Source: Rhizobium sp. CCGE531 (GTDB taxonomy: Bacteria; Pseudomonadota; Alphaproteobacteria; Rhizobiales; Rhizobiaceae). From it: a stretch of 64,000 bases of DNA. The DNA lies in assembly GCF_003627795.1 (NCBI RefSeq), contig NZ_CP032684.1, positions 2,333,001 through 2,397,000 on the forward strand. Direction: 5' to 3'. The translations under genes were made by a program, and so were the position numbers. Positions 17,851 through 26,439 of the stretch are shown here, piece after piece. How positions within the stretch are numbered: position 1 is the stretch's first letter; each line of letters begins with the position of its first letter. The notes under the pieces are model-generated. The model searched no databases. It worked only from the letters and a program-made list of their open reading frames with translations, and was not told the origin of the DNA.

Positions 17851-18011
17851 GATTTATCCTTACCAACATACTGAATAAGCTTGATCTTTCGGAAACGTTC
17901 ATCATCACGGATCGCGCTTGAACTACCGGCATACACGAGAACCGCCGATGGGGAAATGCCGCCGCGATCTCCTATGAGCCATTTGTGAGATTTGCGTGGC
18001 GAATTCGACGT

Positions 18012-18416
18012 TCAGGCGATCCTGGCGATCGCCGCCGTCGCAAAACTGGATTTGATCTTCGGGAGCACAAGCTCGGAATCAGGTCCGGCCGCCGCAAGCG
18101 CCGCCGCCTCCGCAACGCCGTGACAACCGACATGGGCGAAGACGAGTTCGGATGGGTTCTTCAGCCTGGGTGTCTCCCGCTCCAATGCAGCCGCCTTGAA
18201 AAAGCGGACCGGCAGACGAAAATGCGTGGCGGTCTCAAGGATGGCGGGCTCATCCATGCGCGTATCGATCGAGACGACGGCCAGAACCTCTTCGCTCCCG
18301 ATTCCAGCCTCCTGAAAGGCTCTTTCCGCAAGCATGCGCACATCGTTCCAATCGGTGCCGCGCTCGCAACCGAGCCCAAGAAGATAGCGGCGGGTGGAAT
18401 TGGCATAAGTCGTCAT
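18012..18416 (-). CDS. cobE: Cobalamin biosynthesis protein CobE
   Basis: A 134-aa protein resembling the CobE/CbiG C-terminal domain (LGLGCERGTDWNDV near the start, VLAVVSIDTRMDEPAI, LVFAHVGCHGVAEAAAL). CobE is required for the aerobic pathway, though its exact reaction is poorly defined. The ATG at MTTYANST follows GGGAG at good spacing; a start 7 codons upstream is possible. It is transcribed alone, divergent from the TSUP permease. Confidence 0.82.
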   Translation of the reverse strand: MTTYANSTRRYLLGLGCERGTDWNDVRMLAERAFQEAGIGSEEVLAVVSIDTRMDEPAILETATHFRLPVRFFKAAALERETPRLKNPSELVFAHVGCHGVAEAAALAAAGPDSELVLPKIKSSFATAAIARIA

Positions 18417-18567
18417 ATTCGCTCCCAACAGCGTCAACCGATATCACAGCTGTAGCGAGCGCCTTTCGGCGCGTCAATTTCGCTTGGTGTGTCCCGATAG
18501 CAATTGCCTTGTGGCGAGCGAAGTGCCAGAAGGCCGCTGATTTCCCGCCCCAGAATTCCGTTCCAGA

Positions 18568-19362
18568 GTGCCCCCCTTGTACGAGATCACATTTCAGGTC
18601 CTGCTCCTGCTGTTTGCCGCCGCATTCTTTGCCGGCTTTGTTGATTCGATCGCAGGCGGCGGAGGGCTGATTACCGTGCCCGCGATGCTACTCGCAGGCA
18701 TTCCGCCGCTGCAGACACTCGGTACGAACAAGGTGCAGTCCATCTGCGGCGCGGCCTCAGCCACGATCGCCTATGCCAGGCAGGGACATGTGGAGCTTCG
18801 CGAGCAACTTCCGATGGCCGCAATGGCTGTCATCGGAGGCATGCTCGGCGCATTGCTGGCAACAGTCATGCCGAGCCAAGTCCTGCGCGTCACCCTGCCC
18901 TTCCTGCTGATCGCCATCGCGCTCTATTTCGCCATCAAGCCCAATCTCGGCGATGTCGAAAAGCATCGGCGCATGACCGCGGGCCTCTTCGGCGTGACGC
19001 TCGTGCCCCTCATCGGCTTTTATGATGGCGCATTCGGCCCAGGCACGGGCTCGTTCCTGATGCTCGCCTTCGTGACGCTTGCCGGCTTCGGCCTTCTAAA
19101 GGCGACAGCCCATACGAAGCTGCTCAATTTCGGCTCGAATCTCGGCAGCCTGATCGTCTTCATCTTCTCCGGCGCCATCCTTTGGAAAATCGGCCTGACG
19201 ATGGGGCTCGGCCAGTTTCTCGGCGCACAGATCGGCTCGCGGCTTGCCATGCGGATCGGCGCCAAGCTGATCAAGCCGCTGCTGGTCGCCGTCTGCATCG
19301 CCTTCGCGGTCAAGCTGCTGGCGGATCCCACTCATCCTGTCAGAATCTGGCTCGGACTGTAA
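18568..19362 (+). CDS. TSUP (TauE/SafE) family membrane transporter
   Basis: A 264-aa protein with about eight membrane helices. The family repeat motif GFVDSIAGGGGLITVPA is near residue 23 and GFYDGAFGPGTGSFL sits in the second half. TSUP proteins move sulfite, sulfoacetate and other small organic or sulfur anions. The substrate here is unknown. The start is GTG at 18568, with a TTG 9 bp later as alternative; neither has a strong ribosome site. It lies between cobE and cobO, so a link to cobalamin synthesis is possible but only positional. Confidence 0.85.
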   Translation: MPPLYEITFQVLLLLFAAAFFAGFVDSIAGGGGLITVPAMLLAGIPPLQTLGTNKVQSICGAASATIAYARQGHVELREQLPMAAMAVIGGMLGALLATVMPSQVLRVTLPFLLIAIALYFAIKPNLGDVEKHRRMTAGLFGVTLVPLIGFYDGAFGPGTGSFLMLAFVTLAGFGLLKATAHTKLLNFGSNLGSLIVFIFSGAILWKIGLTMGLGQFLGAQIGSRLAMRIGAKLIKPLLVAVCIAFAVKLLADPTHPVRIWLGL

Positions 19363-19481
19363 GATACAGGCATTCCGGTCGATGTCATTCAGTTGGAACT
19401 CGCAATCGAATCCTTCTTTCCCGCAAACCGACAGACCGCAGAAGGCGATGCTGCCGGCTAGCTGAAAACCCCGGCTGTCGA

Positions 19482-20126
19482 TCAGAACTCGACGCCCGGC
19501 TGCCCCTTGATGCCGGAGCGGAAGGGATGCTTGATCAATTCCATTTCGGTAACGAGATCGGCGATCTCGATCAGCTCTTCCTTCGCGTTGCGGCCCGTCA
19601 AGACCACATGCGTCATGTAGGGCTTCTCGTTCCTGAGGAATTCCAGCACGTCGTTGATGTCAAGGTAATCGTAGCGCAGCGCGATATTGATCTCATCCAG
19701 CAGCACCATGGAATTCCGCTCGTCGCGGATCAGCTCCTTGGCCTTTTCCCACGCGGCAGAAGCCGCCGCCACGTCGCGAGCGCGATCCTGCGTCTCCCAA
19801 GTAAAGCCTTCGCCCATCGTGTGGAACTGGCAGAGGTCGGAGAAATGCTTTTCGATCAGGTCGCGCTCGCCAGTCCACATGGCGCCCTTGATGAACTGCA
19901 CGACGGCGCTGGGCTTCCCATGGGCGATGTGGCGGAAGATCATGCCGAAAGCAGAAGAGGATTTTCCCTTGCCCTTGCCGGTATGGACGATGATCAGGCC
20001 CTTCTCATCGTTCTTGGTCGCCATGATCTTGTCACGCGCGGCCTTCTTCTTGGCCATCTTGTCGGCGTGCCGGGCATCGTCGTTCTTCGGGGCATCCGCG
20101 CCGGTTTCGGCCAATTCGTCGCTCAT
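19482..20126 (-). CDS. cobO: Cob(I)yrinic acid a,c-diamide adenosyltransferase CobO
   Basis: A 214-aa CobA/CobO/BtuR-type adenosyltransferase. The P-loop HTGKGKGKSSSAFG is near residue 48 and VLLDEINIALRY forms the Walker B-like region. It attaches the 5'-deoxyadenosyl group to the reduced cobalt corrinoid. Its ATG overlaps the stop of the cupin gene by 4 bp, making it the last gene of the riboswitch-led cobP-cobW-cobN-cupin-cobO unit. Confidence 0.94.
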   Translation of the reverse strand: MSDELAETGADAPKNDDARHADKMAKKKAARDKIMATKNDEKGLIIVHTGKGKGKSSSAFGMIFRHIAHGKPSAVVQFIKGAMWTGERDLIEKHFSDLCQFHTMGEGFTWETQDRARDVAAASAAWEKAKELIRDERNSMVLLDEINIALRYDYLDINDVLEFLRNEKPYMTHVVLTGRNAKEELIEIADLVTEMELIKHPFRSGIKGQPGVEF

Positions 20127-20722
20127 TGCATTCTCCCTGATATGATCGATTTCTGTGCCAGCGGCCCGCCGCGCCAGAGGTAGAGAGCGACAAGCGGCTG
20201 ATCCTCTGTCCGCATGGCATGGCGGATGTTCGAGGGGTGATGGATGATCTCACCCGACCAGCGCGGCAGGAACGGCTGGGCATCCTTGCTCCACAGCGAG
20301 CCATCGGTCAGAGGGATATAGATCTCCTCGGCCTCATGGTGATGATCCGGATAATGCACGCCGGGGCCGAGCAGCAGGAAGCCGCCGGCCATCTCGTCGC
20401 TTGCGAAATGCCCTCGTGTGCCGAAAAGCTCGACCCAGCCATATCGCTGCAGGAAATCCGCGCCGAAGTCTGTGATGCTGTAGGTCTGCGCCCAATGCAG
20501 CATATCCACCGCATTCGAGAGCTCGTTAAAAAGAGCGCCTTCCGCCCCGTTGACCGGCCGCTCAAGTTCCCGAAGATAAGCGACGACAGGCAGATCGTGC
20601 GCCGCAAGCAACCGCTCTTCAGCCGGCCAGCGAAAGCCCTCGATGAAATGCCGCAGCAGCAGATCGCTGCGCGACAGGAGATAGTCACGAAACGCAGTAA
20701 GAAGTTCGTCGACCGCGCTCAT
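20123..20722 (-). CDS. Cupin protein of the DMSP-lyase-like family inside the cob operon
   Basis: A 199-aa protein with a C-terminal cupin. The metal-site motif is HYPDHHHEAEEIYIPL (about 122-137), followed by HHPSNIRHAM. These resemble the ligands of the DddQ/DddL dimethylsulfoniopropionate lyase family. It overlaps cobN on one side and cobO on the other by 4 bp each, so it is translated as part of the cobalt insertion/adenosylation block. DMSP cleavage is not implied; a cobalamin-related role such as corrinoid or cobalt handling is inference. Confidence 0.75.
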   Translation of the reverse strand: MSAVDELLTAFRDYLLSRSDLLLRHFIEGFRWPAEERLLAAHDLPVVAYLRELERPVNGAEGALFNELSNAVDMLHWAQTYSITDFGADFLQRYGWVELFGTRGHFASDEMAGGFLLLGPGVHYPDHHHEAEEIYIPLTDGSLWSKDAQPFLPRWSGEIIHHPSNIRHAMRTEDQPLVALYLWRGGPLAQKSIISGRMQ

Positions 20723-23700
20723 GCCGCCGTCTCCTTGCCCTTATCCAGGCTTTCCAGATCGAAGCGCGCCGAATTGCTTCTCGGCGTCCAGAGCTTACGA
20801 TCGATCGCCTCCAGTAAGCGCTCCCGCATGTCCCGAAGTGCTGCCGGGTTCTTCTCCGCCATGAAATCGCGCACGCTCTGATCGACGACGAAGGCTTGGT
20901 AGACGGCCTCGAAATGATGATTGCCGACAGCGCCCGTCGTCGCCGCAAAGGCAAAGAGATAGTCCACTGTTGCGGCGATCTCGAAGGCGCCCTTGTAGCC
21001 ATGGCGCATAATGCCCTCGATCCATTTGGGATTGACGACGCGCCCGCGCACCACCCGGCCGATCTCCTCTTCGAGGGAACGGATCACTGGCTTTTCCGGC
21101 CTCGAATGATCATTGTGATAGATCGAGGGACGTGTGCCACCGAGCTGCTCAGCCGCCGCCGCCATGCCGCCCTCGAACTGATAGTAATCGTCGCTGTCGA
21201 GCAGGTCGTGCTCGCGATTGTCCTGGTTCTGCACGACCGCCTGGATCGAGCGCAATCGCTCCTCGAAGACGCCGCGCTCGGCTCTGCCTTCCTCACCCGC
21301 GCCATAGGCATAGCTGCCCCAGACGAGATAGGCCTCGGCCAGATCGGCGCGCCGCTCCCATCCCTTCTCATCGATGAGCGCCTGCAGACCGGCGCCATAG
21401 GCCCCGGGCTTAGACCCGAAGACGCGATAGCCGGCTCTGCGGCTGGCGGAGGCCTTGTCGAGGCCGGCTGCTTCAAGCCGCGCGATCTCGCCGCGCATGC
21501 GCGCCGCAATCGGATTGTCGGCCGCATCCTCATCGAGCATGCCGACGGCACGGATTGCCTTGTCGAACAAGGCGATCTGCTCGGGAAAGGCGTCGCGGAA
21601 GAAGCCGGATATGCGCAGCGTGACGTCCACACGCGGCCGCCGCAGCATGGCCGGCGGTATGATCTCGTAGCCGGTGACGCGGCGCGAGGTCATGTCCCAG
21701 ACGGGCTTGACGCCGATCAGCGCCAGCGCCTGCGCGATATCGTCGCCGCCCGTGCGCATGTTCGACGTGCCCCAGGCCGTCAGGCCGAAGGAAACGGGCC
21801 ATTCGCCATGGTCCTGAACGTAGCGGCGGATCAGCAATTCTGCCGATTTGCTGCCAAGTTCATAGGCCGCCGGCGTCGGCACGGCGCGGCTGTCGACCGA
21901 ATAGAAATTCCGCCCCGTCGGCAGAACATCCGGCCGGCCCCGCGTCGGCGCGCCGGAGGGGCCGGGAGGTACGAAACGGCCGTCGAGGCCTTTGAGCAAG
22001 GCCGCGATCTCGGCATCGCCGCAGGCGAGGATGGAAGGCTGGAGCTTTGAGGCAATCTCGCCAAGGACCATGCGAGTGTTGGGCCAACTCTCGGGGCAGG
22101 CTATTTCACCATCCACGAGTTTTGCGGCCAGGAGTTCGATGCGCTCGACGGTATCGCCCTGGGTACGCCACGGAAAGTCCGAGACATCTTGGAGGATTGA
22201 GGGACGTTGGTCGGTCCATTCGGCGGCCATATCGCAATCCAAAGGATCGAATGGTTTGTGTGGAGAGATACCCCCCTCTGTCAGCTTCGCTGACATCTCC
22301 CCCACAAGGGGGGAGATTGGAGGGAGGGTGCCGCTCTGCTTTCCCGAATTTTTACTGACGACATCAGCAGATTCGATAATCATTTGAGGCGATGTCGTGC
22401 CGCGCGCCACCAATCTCCCCCCTTGTGGGGGAGATGTCGCGAAGGCGACAGAGGGGGGTGTCACACTCTCCACACCCGATAAGCTTTCCACACTCCCCCA
22501 CGCATCCCGCGCAATCGCCCGCTGCAAACTCTGATCACCGCCCTCGCCCAATCCACGCGGCACTCGTGCCAGCGCCACCGTCAAATCCGTCAGCAGCCGC
22601 CCGGAAGGCGAAACGCCGAAGATGTGCAGGCCGTCGCGGATCTGCATTTCCTTGAGGTCGCAGAGATAGGCGTCGAGCTTGCGCAATGCCTCGTCTTCGC
22701 CCTCGCCCTTGGCGATGCCGGCATCCTCATCGAGGCCGATATCGGCGACGAGATCGAGGATCTGCTTGCGTAAAAGACGGATGCGGCGCGGATCGCCGCC
22801 CGAGGCCTCGTAATATTCGTCGACCAGCGCCTCGAGATCCTTCAGCGGACCGTAGCTTTCGGCGCGCGTCAGCGGCGGCGTCAGGTGATCGATGATGACG
22901 GCGCTTGTCCGGCGCTTGGCTTGCGTGCCCTCGCCGGGATCGTTGACGATGAAGGGATAGAGGTTCGGCAACGGCCCGATGATCGCTTCAGGGTAACAAT
23001 TTTCCGACAGCGCCAACGCCTTGCCCGGCAGCCATTCGAGATTGCCGTGCTTGCCCATGTGGATCACCGCATGCGCATCGAAGGAGCGGCGCAGGAAGGC
23101 ATAGAAGGCGAGATAGCCGTGCGGCGGGACGAGATCGGGAGAGTGGTAGCTTTCCTTCGGATCGATGTTGTAGCCCCGCGCCGGCTGGATGCCGACAAGC
23201 ACATCGCCGAAGCGGGCGAACGGCAGGGCAAAGCCGCCCTCCAGAGCGTAGGGGTCCACTTCCGGCTCGCCCCAGCGCGCCGTGATCTCATCCTGAATCT
23301 GTTTGGGAAGCGACGAGAAGAAATCCTTGTAGTCGCTGAAGGAAAGCCTCTCGCGAACCACGCGGCCGTCATGACCAGAATTTGTAGGCCCCTCCGCCAG
23401 GTGCCGCATCAGCGCATCGCCGTCGGCAGGCAGATCGGCAACACGATATCCCGCCTCCGGCATTGCCTTCAGCACCTCGATCGTACCGGCGGGCGTATCG
23501 AGCCCAACGCCATTGCCAAGACGACCATCGCGATTGGGATAATTCGCCATGACGAGCGCGACGCGGCGATCGCCGGGCGGCGTATTGCGCAGCAGCGCCC
23601 AATTAGCAGCCAGCCGCGCCGTATAGCGCATGCGATCCTCGAGCGGTTCGCTGGCAACGATGTTGGCCTCGACCCGTTCGTCATAGCGGGCCGCAGCCTT

Positions 23701-24717
23701 GAAGGACACCGCGCGGGCAAGAACACGCCCATCGACTTCGGGCAGAGCCACGTTCATGCCAAGATCGCGAGCCGAGAGCCCCTGCGAGGATGCCTCCCAG
23801 GCTTCCTTGGACGAAGCCGAGAAAATGGCCTGAAGGACGACGGCTTCACCGGTTTCAAGAACCGTCGGCTGACGATCGGCACCCGGTGCCGAAACGGCAA
23901 AGCCCGTGGAGTTGATGACGACACCCGGCTTCAACTCGGTAAAGACACTTTCGAGAATGCCGACCGACACGGCATCCTTGAGACTATAGGCAAAGACCGG
24001 CAGGGGCCGCATACCCTCGGCGATGAGAGCCTCTATCATCGCTTCGACGGGTTTGGTTTCGCCGCTCTGTACGAGAGCGCGGTAGAAAGAAATAGCGACC
24101 GTCGGGGGTTCAAATCCCTCCTCCGCTACCATCGAAGCTTTGGAAACCCTCCACCATTCCTCGACGCCGATCACACCCCGGCCCGGCCACCAGATACCCG
24201 CTTTCATCAAGGGCACGGCTGGCATTGGCTTATCGGCGCCCGACAGCATCGCCTCGGCATAGGCGAGAAATGCCCTGGAATTCGTCTCGCCGCCCTCGAT
24301 CAGATAGGACCAGAGCGCGTTGAGATCATCGAGAGCGACGTTGGAGAATGGCGTCAGGCCGGGATCGGGTTTCGAGTCTCCCGGCAGCACCGCAATCAAC
24401 GCCCCCTGACGCGCCGCACAGGCATGCAGTGCTTCCAGCGCATAATGGAAGTAGCTCGCTCCACCCAGCGCCCGCACGATGATGAGCTTCGCATGATGGG
24501 CCGTCCTGTCGATATAGGTATCGACGGACATCGGATGCTTGAGGCTCATCAGGCTTGCAAGCCTCAAGGAACAGCCGCCCTCGCCGTGGGCTGCGGCAAT
24601 CGCCGCAAGCTCGGTGTCGGCCGCCGACAGAAAGAGGATATCGCCTGGCGACTGGCCGAGATCGATCGCCTCTTCGCCGTCGCTGATCGTTCCCTTTTGG
24701 GCTAGGAGGAGATGCAT
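20719..24717 (-). CDS. cobN: Cobaltochelatase subunit CobN with in-frame insertions
   Basis: A 1332-aa large subunit of the ATP-dependent CobNST cobalt chelatase, which inserts cobalt into hydrogenobyrinic acid a,c-diamide. Family landmarks are intact: MANYPNRDGRLGNGVGLDTP, SPDLVPPHGYLAFYAF, HMGKHGNLEWLPGKALALS and HDLLDSDDYYQFEGGM. It is longer than the roughly 1250-1280 residues I expect. Residues about 754-816 are encoded by a pair of inverted ~50-bp repeats (22271-22458), with repeat-like peptide (TPPSVAFATSPPQGG, PPISPLVGEMSAKL) between ARDAWG and FDPLDCDMAAEW. Residues about 196-206 (MVAEEGFEPPT) overlap a tRNA-3'-end-like stretch on the other strand. The ATG follows AAGG. Confidence 0.93.
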   Translation of the reverse strand: MHLLLAQKGTISDGEEAIDLGQSPGDILFLSAADTELAAIAAAHGEGGCSLRLASLMSLKHPMSVDTYIDRTAHHAKLIIVRALGGASYFHYALEALHACAARQGALIAVLPGDSKPDPGLTPFSNVALDDLNALWSYLIEGGETNSRAFLAYAEAMLSGADKPMPAVPLMKAGIWWPGRGVIGVEEWWRVSKASMVAEEGFEPPTVAISFYRALVQSGETKPVEAMIEALIAEGMRPLPVFAYSLKDAVSVGILESVFTELKPGVVINSTGFAVSAPGADRQPTVLETGEAVVLQAIFSASSKEAWEASSQGLSARDLGMNVALPEVDGRVLARAVSFKAAARYDERVEANIVASEPLEDRMRYTARLAANWALLRNTPPGDRRVALVMANYPNRDGRLGNGVGLDTPAGTIEVLKAMPEAGYRVADLPADGDALMRHLAEGPTNSGHDGRVVRERLSFSDYKDFFSSLPKQIQDEITARWGEPEVDPYALEGGFALPFARFGDVLVGIQPARGYNIDPKESYHSPDLVPPHGYLAFYAFLRRSFDAHAVIHMGKHGNLEWLPGKALALSENCYPEAIIGPLPNLYPFIVNDPGEGTQAKRRTSAVIIDHLTPPLTRAESYGPLKDLEALVDEYYEASGGDPRRIRLLRKQILDLVADIGLDEDAGIAKGEGEDEALRKLDAYLCDLKEMQIRDGLHIFGVSPSGRLLTDLTVALARVPRGLGEGGDQSLQRAIARDAWGSVESLSGVESVTPPSVAFATSPPQGGRLVARGTTSPQMIIESADVVSKNSGKQSGTLPPISPLVGEMSAKLTEGGISPHKPFDPLDCDMAAEWTDQRPSILQDVSDFPWRTQGDTVERIELLAAKLVDGEIACPESWPNTRMVLGEIASKLQPSILACGDAEIAALLKGLDGRFVPPGPSGAPTRGRPDVLPTGRNFYSVDSRAVPTPAAYELGSKSAELLIRRYVQDHGEWPVSFGLTAWGTSNMRTGGDDIAQALALIGVKPVWDMTSRRVTGYEIIPPAMLRRPRVDVTLRISGFFRDAFPEQIALFDKAIRAVGMLDEDAADNPIAARMRGEIARLEAAGLDKASASRRAGYRVFGSKPGAYGAGLQALIDEKGWERRADLAEAYLVWGSYAYGAGEEGRAERGVFEERLRSIQAVVQNQDNREHDLLDSDDYYQFEGGMAAAAEQLGGTRPSIYHNDHSRPEKPVIRSLEEEIGRVVRGRVVNPKWIEGIMRHGYKGAFEIAATVDYLFAFAATTGAVGNHHFEAVYQAFVVDQSVRDFMAEKNPAALRDMRERLLEAIDRKLWTPRSNSARFDLESLDKGKETAA
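22271..22320 (+). repeat. Palindromic repeat unit, arm 1, inside cobN
   Basis: A 50-bp unit beginning CCCCCCTCTGTCAGCTTCGC and ending in a hairpin core CTCCCCCACAAGGGGGGAG plus ATTGG. It has an inverted, near-identical partner at 22410-22458. The style matches the short palindromic mosaic repeats scattered between genes in Rhizobium genomes, but here it is read through in frame. Confidence 0.85.
22410..22458 (-). repeat. Palindromic repeat unit, arm 2 (inverted), inside cobN
   Basis: A 49-bp reverse complement of arm 1 with a short difference in the GTCGCCTTCGCGAC stem-loop. The arms are separated by 89 bp of non-repeat sequence, so the whole 188-bp block could fold back on itself in DNA or mRNA. 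Confidence 0.85.
24101..24131 (+). other. tRNA 3'-end-like segment antisense within cobN
   Basis: This stretch reads as a T-arm (GGGGG-TTCAAAT-CCCTC), then seven acceptor-strand bases CTCCGCT, a discriminator A and CCA. It resembles, from memory, the 3' end of an alphaproteobacterial elongator tRNA-Met. No 5' half or anticodon arm lies upstream, so it is not a tRNA gene. Confidence 0.55.
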
Positions 24718-24726
24718 GAACTTGCC

Positions 24727-25776
24727 TTAGACCAAAGCTTCGATCGCCTTGCGCACGATCGTCTCGTCCATCTCGTGCAGGCCGATCACCACGAGCCGAG
24801 TCGCGCGTGCTTCGCCCGGTGTCCAGGCGCGATCGAAATAGGTGTCGATGCGGCTGCCGACGGCCTGAAGCTGCAGGCGCATGGGCTTGCCGGGGACATC
24901 GACGAAGCCCTTGAGGCGCAGCACGTCATGTTCCGCGATCACGCCTTTCAGCGCATCGATGAAGGCCGCCGGATCAGCAATCGGGCCGAGTTCGACAACG
25001 AAGCTGTCGAACTCGTCGTGATCGTGCGGCGTGCCGTCCTCATGCTCCAGCTCGTGATGGGATTTGCGGTTGACGATATCGTCTTCGGTGCCGATGCCGA
25101 GGCCGAGCAGGATGGCGGCTGGCACATCGCCGTTCTTCGCTTCGATGATCGTCGGCTTGCGGGCGGTGCGCGAGGCAACCTCGGCGCGGACGCGGCCGAG
25201 ACCGGCAACATCGATCAGATCGGTCTTGTTGAGCACGATCAGATCGGCACAGGTCAACTGGTCCTCGAAAAGCTCCTCGATGGGGCTTTCATGATCGAGC
25301 GAATCATCCTCGACACGGGCAGCCTCGATAGCGTCGTGATCGTCGGCAAAGCGCCCGGCGGCGACGGCGGCGCTATCGACGACGGTGATGACGCCGTCGA
25401 CGGTGACGTGGGTACGAATATCGGGCCAGTTGAAGGCGGCGACCAGCGGCTGCGGCAGCGCGAGGCCCGAAGTCTCGATGACGATGTGATCCGGACGCGC
25501 ATCGCGCTCCAGCAGCTTCGTCATGGTTGGGATGAAATCGTCGGCAACCGTGCAGCAGATGCAGCCATTGGTCAGCTCGATAATATCGTCTTCGGTGCAA
25601 TTCTCCGCGCCGCAGCCCTTGAGCACGTCGCCATCGACGCCGAGATCGCCGAATTCGTTGATGATCAGCGCGATCTTCTTGCCGCCGGCATTCTGCAGCA
25701 GGTTGCGGATCATCGTCGTCTTGCCGGCTCCCAGGAAGCCGGTGATGACGGTGGCTGGAATCTTTGCCTGGTTCAT
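24727..25776 (-). CDS. cobW: Cobalamin biosynthesis GTPase CobW
   Basis: A 349-aa COG0523 GTPase. Walker [10 protein letters not shown] is at 13-21, CICC at 72-75, IETSGLALP and NKTDL follow, and a His/Asp-rich loop HHELEHEDGTPHDHDEFD lies before the C-terminal CobW domain. It lies between cobP and cobN under a cobalamin riboswitch, so it is the classical CobW, thought to support cobalt delivery to the CobNST chelatase. The ATG at MNQAK is chosen because GAAGGG sits 9 nt before it; a TTG three codons upstream overlaps that site. Confidence 0.93.
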   Translation of the reverse strand: MNQAKIPATVITGFLGAGKTTMIRNLLQNAGGKKIALIINEFGDLGVDGDVLKGCGAENCTEDDIIELTNGCICCTVADDFIPTMTKLLERDARPDHIVIETSGLALPQPLVAAFNWPDIRTHVTVDGVITVVDSAAVAAGRFADDHDAIEAARVEDDSLDHESPIEELFEDQLTCADLIVLNKTDLIDVAGLGRVRAEVASRTARKPTIIEAKNGDVPAAILLGLGIGTEDDIVNRKSHHELEHEDGTPHDHDEFDSFVVELGPIADPAAFIDALKGVIAEHDVLRLKGFVDVPGKPMRLQLQAVGSRIDTYFDRAWTPGEARATRLVVIGLHEMDETIVRKAIEALV

Positions 25777-25781
25777 GTGGA

Positions 25782-26306
25782 TCAACCCTTCATTTTCAGC
25801 GGCAGGCCCGCTGCGATAAAATAAACTTCGGTACTTGCCGCCGCGACCATCTGGTGCAGACGGCCGGCATGGTCGCGAAATTCGCGCGCCATGCGATTTT
25901 CCGGCACGATTCCAAGCCCGACCTCGTTGGATACGAGAACGAGCCGCGATCGTGCAGTCGGCAGAAATGCAATCAGGGCGGCAAACTCCGCCATCATGTC
26001 CCGCTCCGCCATCATCAGATTGGTCACCCAGAGCGTCAGGCAGTCGACAAGCACCACTCGCCCTTCGGCATCGATCGCGGCGAGCCGCTTGACGAGATCC
26101 ATCGGCTCCTCATGCGTCTGCCATAGATCGCCACGGTCGGCGCGGTGCCGTGCGATGCGCTCGCGCATCTCATCGTCCCACGCCTGGCCTGTCGCCACAT
26201 AGTGACGTTCAAGACCGGTGTCCGAAATCAGGCCTTCGGCGAATCTGGATTTGCCGGAGCGCGCTCCACCGAGGACGAAAACAGATCGGGAAACTGAAGA
26301 CGACAT
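25782..26306 (-). CDS. cobP: Adenosylcobinamide kinase/guanylyltransferase CobP (CobU)
   Basis: A 174-aa bifunctional enzyme that phosphorylates adenosylcobinamide and then adds GMP to it in nucleotide-loop assembly. The P-loop [12 protein letters not shown] is at residues 13-24, with [15 protein letters not shown] and [12 protein letters not shown] following. It is the first gene after the cobalamin riboswitch and is followed 5 bp later by cobW. Confidence 0.94.
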   Translation of the reverse strand: MSSSVSRSVFVLGGARSGKSRFAEGLISDTGLERHYVATGQAWDDEMRERIARHRADRGDLWQTHEEPMDLVKRLAAIDAEGRVVLVDCLTLWVTNLMMAERDMMAEFAALIAFLPTARSRLVLVSNEVGLGIVPENRMAREFRDHAGRLHQMVAAASTEVYFIAAGLPLKMKG

Positions 26307-26439
26307 GCGCTATTCTCGCTCCCGCGCAACAGCGAGGGCCGGCAGCATGAAGCCGATACCGGAAGAGAGGCGTCTACACGCCGAAAACTCGTCTTGCGCC
26401 ATGACAACCTCCGTGCTGGCAGCGGAACTGACGTCCCAG

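Noticed and set aside
22260..22470. CRISPR-like repeats in cobN
   Set aside because: There are only two units, in inverted orientation, with one 89-bp separator. This is a palindromic mosaic repeat, not a repeat-spacer array.
24030..24131. Complete tRNA gene overlapping cobN
   Set aside because: Only the T-arm, acceptor 3' strand and CCA are present. No matching 5' acceptor strand, D-arm or anticodon arm exists at the right distance.
22885..24705. 606-aa open frame on the plus strand opposite cobN
   Set aside because: It is a shadow of the GC-rich codon pattern of cobN. It has no ribosome site and no recognisable domain, and cobN on the other strand is a clear full-length gene.
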